NCBI RefSeq assembly: GCF_900109115.1 | Contig: NZ_FNYV01000006.1 | Span: 186,001 to 250,000 of the forward strand | Reading direction: 5' to 3' | Source: Micromonospora phaseoli | GTDB taxonomy: Bacteria > Actinomycetota > Actinomycetes > Mycobacteriales > Micromonosporaceae | DNA length: 64,000 bases | Shown here: piece by piece, positions 16,314 through 24,857 of the stretch | Position numbering within the stretch: the stretch's first letter is position 1 | Layout of the letters: every line of letters starts with the position of its first letter | The notes under the pieces: model-generated | Seen by the model: only the letters and a program-made list of their open reading frames with translations | Databases searched by the model: none | What the model was told of the DNA's origin: nothing | Translations under genes and position numbers: made by a program

Positions 16314-17198
16314 ATGAAGCAGCCCCCAGATCACGACGACGCCAATACCGAGCCGAGGCTTCGGATCGGGCCGTGGCTGTTCGACCCGCGCTCCTACCGC
16401 CCACCGCCGGTACCGCCGACGGCCCCGGCCCCAGCGACGACACCGCTCCTTCGGGCCAGCGAGCCGCCGTCCCCACCGCCACCTGGGCAGGAAACCGACC
16501 TCACGCCCGTCGAGCCCACCGGGCCCGGCACCGGCCGCAAAGGTCACCTGCTCCTGTTGGTAGGCACTGCCGGCGCGGTTGCCAGTCTCATGGTCGCCGT
16601 GCTCTGGCCGACGGCCGAGCCGCCGTCGGTCGCCGACCCGCAGCCGCCCAGCGGATGGGTCATCCCGCCGCCGATCACCCCGGCCTCCAATGACCAGTCA
16701 TCCCTCGGCACGCCGTTGTCACCGTCCACCCCGGCCGCCTCGTCGTCCGTCGCCGGAGTCTCGTCCTCCCGTCCGGTGGCACCCAGCCGGACGCCGACAG
16801 CACGTTCCTCTGCCACTCGGGAATCCACGCCGCGCCCCGGCCCGACCAGCGCCAGCCCGAGTTCACCGACCAGCCGGCCAGCGAATCCGCCCCGGACCAC
16901 CCGTCCACCCGAGCCGCGGGAACTGACACCGCTACCGGCCTGGCGGGAGCACGGCCTCCGCTCGGTGAGTGGTGGCACCGAGACAAGCATCGAGTTCGTC
17001 AACCGCAGATCACGGTCGGTGATCATCTACTGGCTGGACCACCGCGGCCAGCGCAGGCAGTACGCGGTGCTGCGACCGGACGCTTCGTACCGGCAACACA
17101 CGTACGTCGGTCATCCCTGGGTGGTCACCGACGGACGGGGCCGGGCCCTGGTTTGCTTCGAACCGACCCGCACGCCCGCGCGGGCCGTGATCCGGTAG
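16314..17198 (+). CDS. Membrane-anchored protein with C-terminal VHL-beta-like domain
   Basis: A 294-residue protein. A Pro-rich cytoplasmic N-terminus leads to a transmembrane helix (about 77-97, LLLLVGTAGAVASLMVAVLW), a long Ser/Pro/Thr linker (about 100-210), and a C-terminal domain of about 77 residues. That domain reads TSIEFVNRRSRSVIIYWLDH, then GQRRQYAVLRPDASYRQHTY and VGHPWVVTDGRGRALVCFEP. This matches the beta domain of the von Hippel-Lindau protein (I-x-F-x-N-R-S, W-L-D/N, T-Y-x-G-H-x-W, D-x-x-G). It is probably an extracellular binding module. The stop codon lies inside the left att-like repeat of element 2. Confidence 0.8.
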   Translation: MKQPPDHDDANTEPRLRIGPWLFDPRSYRPPPVPPTAPAPATTPLLRASEPPSPPPPGQETDLTPVEPTGPGTGRKGHLLLLVGTAGAVASLMVAVLWPTAEPPSVADPQPPSGWVIPPPITPASNDQSSLGTPLSPSTPAASSSVAGVSSSRPVAPSRTPTARSSATRESTPRPGPTSASPSSPTSRPANPPRTTRPPEPRELTPLPAWREHGLRSVSGGTETSIEFVNRRSRSVIIYWLDHRGQRRQYAVLRPDASYRQHTYVGHPWVVTDGRGRALVCFEPTRTPARAVIR

Positions 17199-17237
17199 AG
17201 CGCTTACCCGGCAAAGGGACGACCCCCGTCGGGGGGA
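17193..17237. repeat. Left att-like copy of element 2
   Basis: These 45 bases match 30632-30676 at 43 positions (mismatches at the two C residues of ACCCGGC). The copy overlaps the last codon of the VHL-domain gene and contains the first arm, GACGACCCCCGTC, of a hairpin whose second arm is present only at the right copy. This is the expected pattern if a terminator hairpin was split by integration. Confidence 0.6.
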
Positions 17238-17581
17238 AAGTGACCTGCCGTCGTATCGAGTGTGATCGAGCGGCGTATCGCGTGGTCAGGCGTACCGGTC
17301 GTGCTGTCGAGCATGATCGAGAGTCGCCACGTGGTAAGGCGTTCGCTGACGATCCGCTGACGGTGCGAGTGAAAGGCCGAGGGCTTCCGATAGCTTGGTC
17401 GTCTGTCGTCCGTCCGAAACCCTCCCACGCTTTCGAGGTCTTCGATCAGGCGTCGCAGCCGCCGGTCCCCGCCTAGTCCTCTACGCTCGCTGCCTAGGAA
17501 CCTTGACCGTGGCATCGCCCTAGTCCTGACCGCAGCCTGAGGTCCTGACGCGGCTCTGACCCGCCCATAGACCATGGTCCG
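17238..17581. other. Noncoding stretch with an integrase-tail relic
   Basis: There is no convincing gene here. At 17340-17361 lies CGTTCGCTGACGATCCGCTG plus AC, which matches 21 of 22 bases at 30559-30580, the codons for the integrase tail (TFADDSLT). It looks like the remains of another integrase 3' end. Confidence 0.5.
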
Positions 17582-18216
17582 CTACTCGGGGTCCGGGCAA
17601 CGCAGCGTCAGTGACTGAAACCGGTGGCCGCGGCCGACGCCGACGGAGTGGAAGTCCACGACGTCGAACCATGCGGCGGCGAAGCCGAGCAGTTGCTCGT
17701 CGGTTCGCCAGGAGAAGAAGCGCGGCGGCCCGTGCTCGTCGTCGCTCTTGGGCCTTCGGCGCTCTCGTTGCCGCCGTACACGCCCACGAAGAACAGCCCG
17801 CCGGGGCGCAGGACCGCCCGGATCGCCGCCAGCACCGCAGGCAGGTCGTGGTTGGGTACGTGCAGTAGGCAGTTCATCGCGAACACCGCGTCGAACGAGC
17901 CGGCCGGGAAATCCAGGTGCAAGAAGTCCATGACGTGGGCCTCGATGCCCTTGGCCCGGCAGTGTTCGACCATCACTGGTGAGAGATCAGTCGCGACAAC
18001 GGTGAAGCTCTCCTGCTGGAAGTAGACGCCGTCCTGTCCGGTGCCGGCACCGATCTCCAGCAGCCGCGCGCCCGGTGCCAGCCGGTCACGGAACGCCTGC
18101 CGTTCCGCCAGCTTCCACGGCTCCTTGGTGAGCGCGTCACGCTGGGCCGCGCGCGCGTCATACGCCTCACGTAGCGGTCTGAGCACATCGGCGTATCGGA
18201 GGGGCATGTCGATCAT
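17582..18216 (-). pseudogene. Frameshifted class I SAM-dependent methyltransferase
   Basis: The frame from ATG 18216 has the methyltransferase core: ARLLEIGAGTGQDGVYF (motif I), TVVATDLSPVMVEHC, and FDAVFAMNCLLHVPNHDLPA, then LRPGGLFFVGVYGGNE. Near 17750 it leaves frame: a single base is missing in GGCCCAAGAGC. In the next frame the family's C-terminus continues clearly (DDEHGPPRFFSWRTDEQLLG; FAAAWFDVVDFHSVGVGRGH) to a stop at 17582. The shifted frame instead gives a Ser/Thr-rich tail ending at 17608. Either a recent pseudogene or a sequencing error. Confidence 0.8.
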
Positions 18217-18282
18217 TATCGACGGGCCGAGACGGTCGCGGTAGCCCGCCGTGACCGTCTCGGCGGCGTGGCTGAGCCCAAC

Positions 18283-18309
18283 AGCCGGGCGTCCTCCCGA
18301 CGCCCGGCT
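18283..18309 (-). terminator. Hairpin terminator after the DUF2075 gene
   Basis: Perfect arms AGCCGGGCGT and ACGCCCGGCT with a 7-base loop, just 3' of the leftward DUF2075 gene. There is only a weak T-rich stretch. Confidence 0.55.
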
Positions 18310-18320
18310 GCCGTGATTGT

Positions 18321-20210
18321 TCAGATCTTTGGGACGCCGAGGCTGGCGAGCATGGAGCGTGTTTCGGGGTCGACGGAGTAAAGGACGGCTCCGCGCATAC
18401 CGCGGGTGGCGAGCACCTTGTAGGTGTTGCGGACCAGTTGGTCGAAGTTGGCGGCGCCCTTGACCTTGCTGTCGTGGCTCGCCCTGGGGTTGGCCGCCCA
18501 GGCTCCGGAGCGCCAGACGAGGTCGGGGCCGAGGATGACGCCGGCGTAGTCGTACTCCAGTCCTTGGGCGGTGTAGACGCAGCCGATCTGCCCCTCACCC
18601 CCGGGGTGGGTGGCCCAGAGGTCGGCTGGTGGGATGCCGTTGAGCGTGCGGTTGGCCCGGGAGTTCCAGGGTCGTTTCCATTCGCCGATCACGACATCGT
18701 CGATGAGGCTGCCGTCCGGGCGGGCATCGCTCCAGGGCCAGCAGTACCCGGCGGCGATGCGTGCCTGCAGACCCCGGTCAAGCTGGGCCTTTAGGTAACG
18801 TTCCATCGACTCGGGGGTGTCGGCGAGCCAGAGTTCGAAGCTGTCCAGCGGCTCCCAGAATCGGGGGCCATGACCGGCAAGGCCCAACAGCTCCTCCACC
18901 CAGTCGACGTACTCCTGGCAGCCGCCACAGCGGAACTGGTCGCGTAGGTGCACCTCTGTGACGTTGACACCCAAGTCTTTGGCTGCTTGCTTGATCAGGT
19001 CGATGGAGCCGACCTCGCCCTTACGGACGATCTGGTGTTCGTCGAGGAGGAAGACCGGGACCCGCGCTGCGCGGATCAGCTCCTCGATCTGGGGCAGGGT
19101 GGATTTGCGGTCGCGGGGGGTGAAGCGGGTGTTCGAGGTCTGCCTGATCCGATGCGCCTCGTCCGCGATGAGGACGTCAATCCGGTTCTGGTCGACGTGG
19201 GCGTAGTTGTTGAAGTAGGTGAAGACCTGCTTCGCGCGGCGGTTGGTGGTGCCGAGCTGGTCGCGCAGGGTTTCGGTGAACGACTTGCTGCCGGTGGTGT
19301 GAACCACCGGGGTATTCATTCGGCTGAGGGCTCCGAGCACCTCGACTGCGATGACGCTCTTGCCCGTACCAGGACCACCGACCACAAGAATGATTTCCTT
19401 GTGGTCGTTGGCGTTGGCTTCATGAACTGCTCGAAGCACGTGGTCGTACGCGAGACGCTGGTCATCGAGCAGGGTGAAGACGGTGCGACGCAGCACGGCG
19501 TCGCTGACCGCGGTCATCAGAGCGCGGGTCGGCCGCACGGGCGACTTGAGCAGGTAGTCGGCGTTGGTGGCCGCATCAGTGGCGGACAGCACGGAGCGGA
19601 AGAATCTGGCGAGGTCGTCGCGCTGGTCGTCACCGAAAATCCGGACGTTGCGGCATACCTCCGGGTCGAGCCCCATCGTCATCGGCTGCACCGGGCGCAG
19701 GTCAGCGCTGGAGGCGTTGTGCATGTTGACGATCCCGTAGACGCGGGCGTTCTCCAGCGCGGTCAAATAGTTGGAGAGTGTGTTGCAGTACGCCCAAACC
19801 TGGTTCGCGGGATGGACCTGGTCCCTTGGCATGCCCGGCACCTTGACCAGTTCGGAGGCGGGCACCGGCTCCACCTTCGACCACTGCTTGTTCTCGACCA
19901 CGACGACGCTCGGCCGGCCGTCCGTCGGATGAGATCCGACCAGGACCAGGTCCATCCGACTATTGGTCAACGGACCCCGCAGCTCGACGAGGACCACGAC
20001 CTGGTGGAGCCCTTCGGCGGCCAGTGCCTGGGTGATGGTGGGGATGCTCCGCCGCCAGGAGTTGATTTCGCTCTCGGTCGGGCGCTTGCCCAGCTGGAGG
20101 CGAAAGGCGTGCTCCAGTTCGGCGATGAATGTGTTGCTGTCGGTCGCGAGGATCTCAGCGACGGTACGGCGCAGCAGACAGCGTGAGCCCACGGCTCTGC
20201 TCCTTCTCAT
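18321..20210 (-). CDS. PD-(D/E)XK nuclease-like / DUF2075 helicase fusion
   Basis: A 629-residue protein. The N-terminal domain (1-200) has a restriction-type nuclease signature: Asp87 (RMDLVLVG) and Glu106-x-Lys108 (SVVVVENKQW). The rest is DUF2075 (Schlafen-like ATPase/helicase): Walker A GGPGTGKSVIA (278-288), Walker B DVLIADEAHRIR (345-356), a Cys cluster FRCGGCQEY, and a helicase end YTAQGLEYDYAGVILGPDLV. The frame extends upstream to 20555 but would overlap the divergent MazG-like gene, so ATG 20210 is preferred. From memory such proteins are found in defence islands next to MazG-type genes. Confidence 0.82.
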   Translation of the reverse strand: MRRSRAVGSRCLLRRTVAEILATDSNTFIAELEHAFRLQLGKRPTESEINSWRRSIPTITQALAAEGLHQVVVLVELRGPLTNSRMDLVLVGSHPTDGRPSVVVVENKQWSKVEPVPASELVKVPGMPRDQVHPANQVWAYCNTLSNYLTALENARVYGIVNMHNASSADLRPVQPMTMGLDPEVCRNVRIFGDDQRDDLARFFRSVLSATDAATNADYLLKSPVRPTRALMTAVSDAVLRRTVFTLLDDQRLAYDHVLRAVHEANANDHKEIILVVGGPGTGKSVIAVEVLGALSRMNTPVVHTTGSKSFTETLRDQLGTTNRRAKQVFTYFNNYAHVDQNRIDVLIADEAHRIRQTSNTRFTPRDRKSTLPQIEELIRAARVPVFLLDEHQIVRKGEVGSIDLIKQAAKDLGVNVTEVHLRDQFRCGGCQEYVDWVEELLGLAGHGPRFWEPLDSFELWLADTPESMERYLKAQLDRGLQARIAAGYCWPWSDARPDGSLIDDVVIGEWKRPWNSRANRTLNGIPPADLWATHPGGEGQIGCVYTAQGLEYDYAGVILGPDLVWRSGAWAANPRASHDSKVKGAANFDQLVRNTYKVLATRGMRGAVLYSVDPETRSMLASLGVPKI

Positions 20211-20357
20211 GGTGGCGTGAAGCCAGTCGGATACCGGAGGTACGGCCGGAACCGTACACGCATCTACCGACATCCCATCGACGGCGACCGTGCGCGGCAT
20301 GTCGTGGGACAGGGCACGTGACCACGGGCGCCGGCGGCGGGATGGTATCCATGGCGG

Positions 20358-20714
20358 ATGACCCTCCACGAGCTGCAAGAACAGGTACGGCGCTTCGCCC
20401 AGGAACGCGACTGGGAGCAGTTTCACGACCCCAAGAACCTGTCCATGGCTCTGGCCGGCGAAGCAGGGGAACTCCTGGAGATCTTCCAGTGGCTCACCCC
20501 GGCGCAGTCCGCAGCGATCATGGCCGACCCGGCCCGCGCCGACGCCGTACGTCACGAACTAGCCGACGTCCTCGCCTACCTGCTTCGCCTGGCGGACGTA
20601 CTTGAGGTCGACCTGGCCACGGCCCTGCGCGACAAGATGGACCTCAACGCCCGCCGCTACCCCGTCGACCGGTCGCGTGGTCGCAGCGACAAGTACGACA
20701 CATACGAGAACTAG
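20358..20714 (+). CDS. MazG-like nucleotide pyrophosphohydrolase
   Basis: A 118-residue all-helical NTP-PPase of the RS21-C6/MazG type, which hydrolyses (d)NTPs to monophosphates. The metal-binding pattern is complete: GEAGELLEIFQWL with Glu35 and Glu38, and HELADVLAYLLRLAD with Glu67 and Asp70; KNLSMAL precedes it. It is divergent from the nuclease-helicase, with 147 bases between the starts, suggesting shared control. In a mobile element, nucleotide depletion during phage infection is a plausible role, but housekeeping is possible. Confidence 0.85.
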   Translation: MTLHELQEQVRRFAQERDWEQFHDPKNLSMALAGEAGELLEIFQWLTPAQSAAIMADPARADAVRHELADVLAYLLRLADVLEVDLATALRDKMDLNARRYPVDRSRGRSDKYDTYEN

Positions 20715-20972
20715 CTCTCAGCGGCAGCACGACACCATAGCTAGCCCTCACTGACAAGCTCTGTGCGGCTCGCCCGAGAACGTCCGTCGTTGTAGCTGAG
20801 CTTGGGGTTCCACACTCGCCCGGCTACTGGCGGTTGGCGTCGTTCCACCCCGTTGCTCTCACTGTTGCTGTCGGCAAGAGGGCACCGGCTGGTGCTGTGA
20901 TTACGTGCGACCGGCCGAGAGGACGAGCCGGCGGGTTGATCTGCCAATGCTCGGATCTTGGATACTGCATGA

Positions 20973-21557
20973 GTGGACTGGGGCACATTGATCGGCACTC
21001 TTGCCGGGGCGGTCGTGGGCGGAGGGCTCACCATCTTCGGCAAGTCATTCGAAGGGCGTCAGCGGAGACGGGAGGCAAGGGACGCCAGAGCGGCTGAAGC
21101 CGGGCTTGCCATCCGCGCATCGCTGCTCAGCTTCCGACGCATCTTCGTCAAAGCTCAAGACCCTCACAACGAGCCACTAGACACCTCGGAGCCCTGGTGG
21201 AGCGAGGAAGTCGATGGGCTCCGCTCCGAAGTTCTACTCGTGACAGAGGCAGACGCCCGCAAGCGGTTCGAGCAGGTAACCGAGGTGCTGTCTCTCATCG
21301 AGTCGGCTCCGCGATTCGTTGACAACGGGGAGGAATTCGAAGAGATCGGATACGACGTGATCGAGGAGGCGCTGCAGCTCCTTGGTGCGTACATCCGTGG
21401 AGACCGCCTACCCGACGAGTCGGACACGATGCGCCGATGCCGAGCGGCCGCAGAGACGACTCGCACCAAGAACCTTGAGCGCTGGCGCCAGCACGTCGCG
21501 CAGCGCGCGAAGGACAGACCGCGCTGCGGGCTTCCTCAAGCACCGCCCAGGGCATAG
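20973..21557 (+). CDS. Hypothetical single-pass membrane protein
   Basis: A 194-residue protein. One transmembrane helix (residues 5-23, TLIGTLAGAVVGGGLTIFG) is followed by a charged coiled region (FEGRQRRREARDARAAEAGL) and an acidic helical domain. It starts at GTG 20973. From memory, proteins with this layout (short TM, arginine-rich stretch, helical domain) are common and unnamed in actinomycete elements. Confidence 0.65.
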   Translation: MDWGTLIGTLAGAVVGGGLTIFGKSFEGRQRRREARDARAAEAGLAIRASLLSFRRIFVKAQDPHNEPLDTSEPWWSEEVDGLRSEVLLVTEADARKRFEQVTEVLSLIESAPRFVDNGEEFEEIGYDVIEEALQLLGAYIRGDRLPDESDTMRRCRAAAETTRTKNLERWRQHVAQRAKDRPRCGLPQAPPRA

Positions 21558-22078
21558 AAGAGGCCTGATCGGATTCCCGCGCCCGGGACACACGGTTTAG
21601 GATGGCGACTGAGGCAAGCCACCCGCTGTGGCCGCTACCTGCGCGTCCGGGATTCCTGCCGGCGCGGCGATCCAAGATCATTGCTGGCACTCTGCACGGC
21701 GCTGCGGACGCCCGAGGACGGCCGGAGGCCGCCCGCAGGGCGGGCCGCGAGCGCGCTACCCCTGCCTTGCAAGGATCAAGCCTGCTGTCGGCCAGTGTCG
21801 GTGACTGCCGCTGGCCTGCTCGCCCTGTCGCCCGCCGTCGACCCCGGACTGGGTCCGCCGGTGGGCTTGGCTGTACGGATGGCTGTATAGCCATGCTGAC
21901 TCTGGGCTACGCCATGATCTTGTGAAGTAACGCAGAGCAGGACTGCAACGTAAGCACTGGCAAGAGGCGGTTCCCGCAGGGCGTTACGAAACCTCCGACA
22001 ACTCTCCAGCCCTCCGCGTGCGTCGGGCACCGTGCCGGCTGACCAGCAACCCGCCGCATCAGACCGACCCACCAAGCA

Positions 22079-22107
22079 TTGCCCGTCACCGATGATCTTG
22101 CTAATGT
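22079..22107 (+). promoter_or_regulatory. Sigma70-type promoter candidate
   Basis: TTGCCC (22079-22084), 17 bases, then TAATGT (22102-22107). The predicted start is near 22114. It lies 36 bases before the first terminator-like hairpin. Confidence 0.5.
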
Positions 22108-22149
22108 AGGTCTCACAACAGGGCACCACTGTGTCTCCACATCGCCAGA

Positions 22150-22178
22150 ACCCTTGTCGAGCAGGCAGGGGTTTTTTT
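22150..22178 (+). terminator. Intrinsic terminator with T7 run
   Basis: Stem ACCCTTG/CAGGGGT (one T-G pair), 9-base loop, then seven T residues. With the promoter at 22079 it delimits a transcript of about 65 bases, a possible small RNA or attenuated leader. Confidence 0.65.
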
Positions 22179-22196
22179 GTGCCCGAAATAGACCGG

Positions 22197-22228
22197 AAGG
22201 CCCCAACGCAACCCCGCGTTGGGGCCTT
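22197..22228 (+). terminator. Second hairpin upstream of the small membrane gene
   Basis: Perfect 13-bp arms AAGGCCCCAACGC and GCGTTGGGGCCTT with a 6-base loop, 25 bases before the TTG start at 22253. It could attenuate that gene. Confidence 0.6.
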
Positions 22229-22252
22229 CATCGTTCACGAAAGGGACCGCCG

Positions 22253-22570
22253 TTGAGCATCCACCCCGACTTCTTCAACCTCGGCCTCCTGTTCCTCCTG
22301 GCATGGACCGCTACCCTCGCCGCCCTCGTCGTCTTGGTTCTCGGGGTGGCCCGGTTCGCCTTCAAGAAGGCCCGCGCCCAGGATGTTCCGGAGGTTCTGC
22401 TTGCGCTCGCCCGTATCGTTGGGTTGGTGCCTTGGCTGGGGCAACTGGCTTCGGTGGCACGGGCCCTGCCGAACGGTCCCAGCAATTCGGCCACGCCTCA
22501 GCTGCCGCCCACCAGCCACGGATCATCGACTCCGCCCGGTGCCGATCAGTCCACCGGAGGCATGTTGTGA
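22253..22570 (+). CDS. Small membrane protein
   Basis: A 105-residue protein with a TTG start behind GAAAGGGA. One transmembrane segment lies at about 10-34 (LGLLFLLAWTATLAALVVLV), then an amphipathic stretch (EVLLALARIVGLVPWLGQLA) and a Pro/Ser tail. No family is recognised. Its stop overlaps the start of the sigma-region-4 protein (GTGA), so both are one operon downstream of the hairpins. Confidence 0.6.
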   Translation: MSIHPDFFNLGLLFLLAWTATLAALVVLVLGVARFAFKKARAQDVPEVLLALARIVGLVPWLGQLASVARALPNGPSNSATPQLPPTSHGSSTPPGADQSTGGML

Positions 22571-23076
22571 AGCGTGCTCGCGTCCACCGTGATACCACGG
22601 CAGATCGTGCGCTTCGCAGCCCTGAGGACTTCATTAATGCTCTGGAGCAGCTGACTGTTCATGAGCGCAACGTCCTGCTCCTGCGGTTCTGGGGGTACCA
22701 GACTCTCGATGAGTTGGGGAAGCGCTACAGCGTGACCCGCGAGCGTGTGAGGCAGATCGAGCAGCGGGCGATGTGGAAGATGCAGGGCCACGACGACGTG
22801 GCTGACATCGTGCAATCGGCGTTGAGGCGAGGAACCTGGCAGGCCGTGCTTGAGCGGTACAGCGATCTGCTGGAGCCATACGTCAGAGACCGAGACATGG
22901 AGGAGCTTGAGTACTTCGATCGGATTTACAACAAACGTCATGGCTCATGCGAAGTCTGCGGTGATGAGTTCGGACGCACTCCGAACGGGCGACCCCGTCG
23001 CTACTGCTCCGACTCCTGCCGGCAAAGGGCTTACCGGGGTCGGCGCGCATGTCGCGATCAGCCAGCCTCCTCGTGA
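22567..23076 (+). CDS. Sigma-70 region 4-like protein with C-terminal zinc finger
   Basis: A 169-residue protein. Residues 28-72 match sigma-70 region 4: VHERNVLLLRFWGYQTLDEL, then GKRYSVTRERVRQIEQRAMW, including the VTRERVRQIE recognition helix. No region 2 is present, so it is not a complete sigma factor. The C-terminus (128-151) has Cys128, Cys131, Cys147 and Cys151 in a treble-clef-like finger (CEVCGDEF, RRYCSDSC). A transcription activator or anti-host regulator is possible. The combination is unusual. Confidence 0.75.
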   Translation: MKRARVHRDTTADRALRSPEDFINALEQLTVHERNVLLLRFWGYQTLDELGKRYSVTRERVRQIEQRAMWKMQGHDDVADIVQSALRRGTWQAVLERYSDLLEPYVRDRDMEELEYFDRIYNKRHGSCEVCGDEFGRTPNGRPRRYCSDSCRQRAYRGRRACRDQPASS

Positions 23077-23947
23077 GGAAGCTCGGCCCCAAACTGCCGT
23101 CCGGAACGAGATGTCATCCCGTCTGCCGCCGACCCACACACCGTGGAGCGGGCCAGGGCCAGGGTCTGCTCGGCTTGCCTGGGTCGGCGGTGGACGGGAT
23201 GGCATCCCCCAACCACTACCACCCACGGCCGCAACCGTTCGGCAACTCCATCCTGGAGTCGTCTGGCCCCCGCCGGAGGCACAATCTCTGACCCCAACCC
23301 CCGCCCCACCCACCGCCCCTCTCCACCCTCACCTCTTCCCCACCTCGGACCCGCGAGCGGTCGACGTGATTCCGTTCGGCAACTCGTCCGGCCCGGCCGT
23401 TGACCGGTCCGCGCTTTCCTGTCGTGAGGCTGATTGAGCGACGTGAGGTAGGACGTTGTCGTCCTGGTCCCGGTCGACCTCCGAGACTCGTCACCGGTTC
23501 CCTTCACGGAACCACGGGTGACGCGCGGGGCGGGCGTGGCTCTCGGGCCGGCTGACTTACCGCCCCGCCGCCGAAGGCGGGCGGGGCGGCGGCTCCGTCA
23601 GGAGCCGGTTACCGCGCCCGGCCCGCGCCGCGCGGAGCGCGCTTGATCCAGAAGAGAGCGTTTCGGCAGTGGTGGAACTAGATGGGGACTAGACATGAGA
23701 CCCGAGCTTCTTGGCGAGACTTGAACCCTGAACCCCTCTCGCTCGGCGCCGGTCGCCTTCAACCAGACGGATCGGCTGGTTGAGCTTGGGCGGGGCTCTT
23801 CCGACACCTGACAGTGGTTGACAGCCCGTGCCGGCGCCAGTTGTGCCCGACGATCTTGGCGATCCATCGTCTGATGTCTCCCTAGAACTGGTGCAGCTGC
23901 TCCCAGGAGAACTCGTGGCACAGTCTGGTTGGCCGCGAGTCGACCGA
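23077..23947. other. 871-bp stretch without a gene
   Basis: It contains a very GC-rich hairpin at 23560-23589 (CCGCCCCGCC and GGCGGGGCGG arms around GCCGAAGGC), likely a terminator. A degenerate tRNA T-arm-like string lies near 23730. No frame looks like a gene. Confidence 0.45.
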
Positions 23948-24343
23948 CTACTTGAAGAGGCCCGCGACGCTCACCACGGTGCCGACAGCGAAGCTGAGGG
24001 TAGCCAGCTTCGCTTGGCCGCCGCTCCAGAGTCCCTGGGTTTTCTCGCGCCAACTGAGAGACCACCAGTCGCTTCCCAGCTTCTGCCACTCGTGCTGCCG
24101 TAGGTGGCAGCCCAGGAACAGGCCGAACGAGTTGTTGCGGCAGAACTCGACCACGCTGCCGCGCCTGCGGTTGATCGCCCCGCTGTACACCGGTGCCTGG
24201 AAGAGGACGAAGAGAAGCAGAAGGCCGAGGAGCACCGCGTAGACAGCCGGCCCGAACGCAGTGCTACCAAGAGACAGTAGGAGTACTGCTAGGACGCCGT
24301 AGCCCCAGTACTGCCACAGCTTCGACTTGCCGCGTGACGCCAT
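23948..24343 (-). CDS. Multi-pass membrane protein of unknown function
   Basis: A 131-residue protein. Hydrophobic segments lie at about 13-30, 33-50 and 112-129. Between them is a cytosolic-type loop with FCRNNSFGLFLGCHLRQHEW and a Trp-rich stretch. From memory, actinobacterial proteins with CRNN...GC..RQH..QK exist in Streptomyces; the function is unknown. Confidence 0.65.
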   Translation of the reverse strand: MASRGKSKLWQYWGYGVLAVLLLSLGSTAFGPAVYAVLLGLLLLFVLFQAPVYSGAINRRRGSVVEFCRNNSFGLFLGCHLRQHEWQKLGSDWWSLSWREKTQGLWSGGQAKLATLSFAVGTVVSVAGLFK

Positions 24344-24647
24344 GGACGCGAAGAGTACTCAAGCGTGAACCTGCCGTGGAGATTGTCTGTTCGTCGATGA
24401 TCCGACAGGAGGCCACTTCCAGCGGTATTGATCTAGCCCAGGGTCGTAGGCGACCAAACCGGGCGACCGGGCTTCCGAACTGCTACTAGACCTGACATGG
24501 ATGGTCAACGATGGTCCATGCTGGCTCTCCTTAGACGGCCTGAGAAGGGCATGATCTTGATTTGGTCACGTCGAGCAGGGACTAACCCCCGAGGCTGCGA
24601 GATCGGGGCGACCTTGGGGCTCGGCCCCCCTCGCTATGGTGAGCGAC

Positions 24648-24857
24648 ATGAATCTCCGGTACACCCGTAGCGGATCAACCCGAGTCGGCGGCAACGTAGC
24701 GCTTGGAGCCGGTCTGCTGATCGCTCTACTCATGGTCAGTCCGGAAAACCCTCAAACCGGCGGGTACGTCCTGGCTGGCCTGCTCATGCTGACGGGTGTG
24801 GGACTACGAGTCGAAGCCGCGCTCATCGCCTTGCACGAACAGCGCGGCGACCGATGA
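24648..24857 (+). CDS. Small two-helix membrane protein
   Basis: A 69-residue protein (73 if the ATG at 24636 is used; GGTGAG favours 24648). Two hydrophobic helices, NVALGAGLLIALLMVS and GGYVLAGLLMLTGVGL, are followed by a short charged end. Function unknown. Confidence 0.5.
   Translation: MNLRYTRSGSTRVGGNVALGAGLLIALLMVSPENPQTGGYVLAGLLMLTGVGLRVEAALIALHEQRGDR

Larger units (their letters stand above)
21558..22252. other. 695-bp stretch without a gene, with a small transcription unit at its end
   Basis: Nothing convincing lies between 21558 and 22078. The last 175 bases hold a promoter-like pair and two hairpins, listed separately. Confidence 0.5.

Noticed and set aside
17193..17240. GGTAGAGC, resembling a tRNA D-arm, in the att repeat
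   Set aside because: The following bases do not form anticodon or T arms; the hairpin is a terminator-type structure.
20211..20555. 115-residue N-terminal extension of the DUF2075 protein
   Set aside because: It would overlap the divergent MazG-like gene and lacks protein-like character; ATG 20210 fits better.
23700..23800. tRNA-like T-arm (ACTTGAACCCTGAACCCC)
   Set aside because: No acceptor, D or anticodon arms can be folded around it; at most a degraded fragment.
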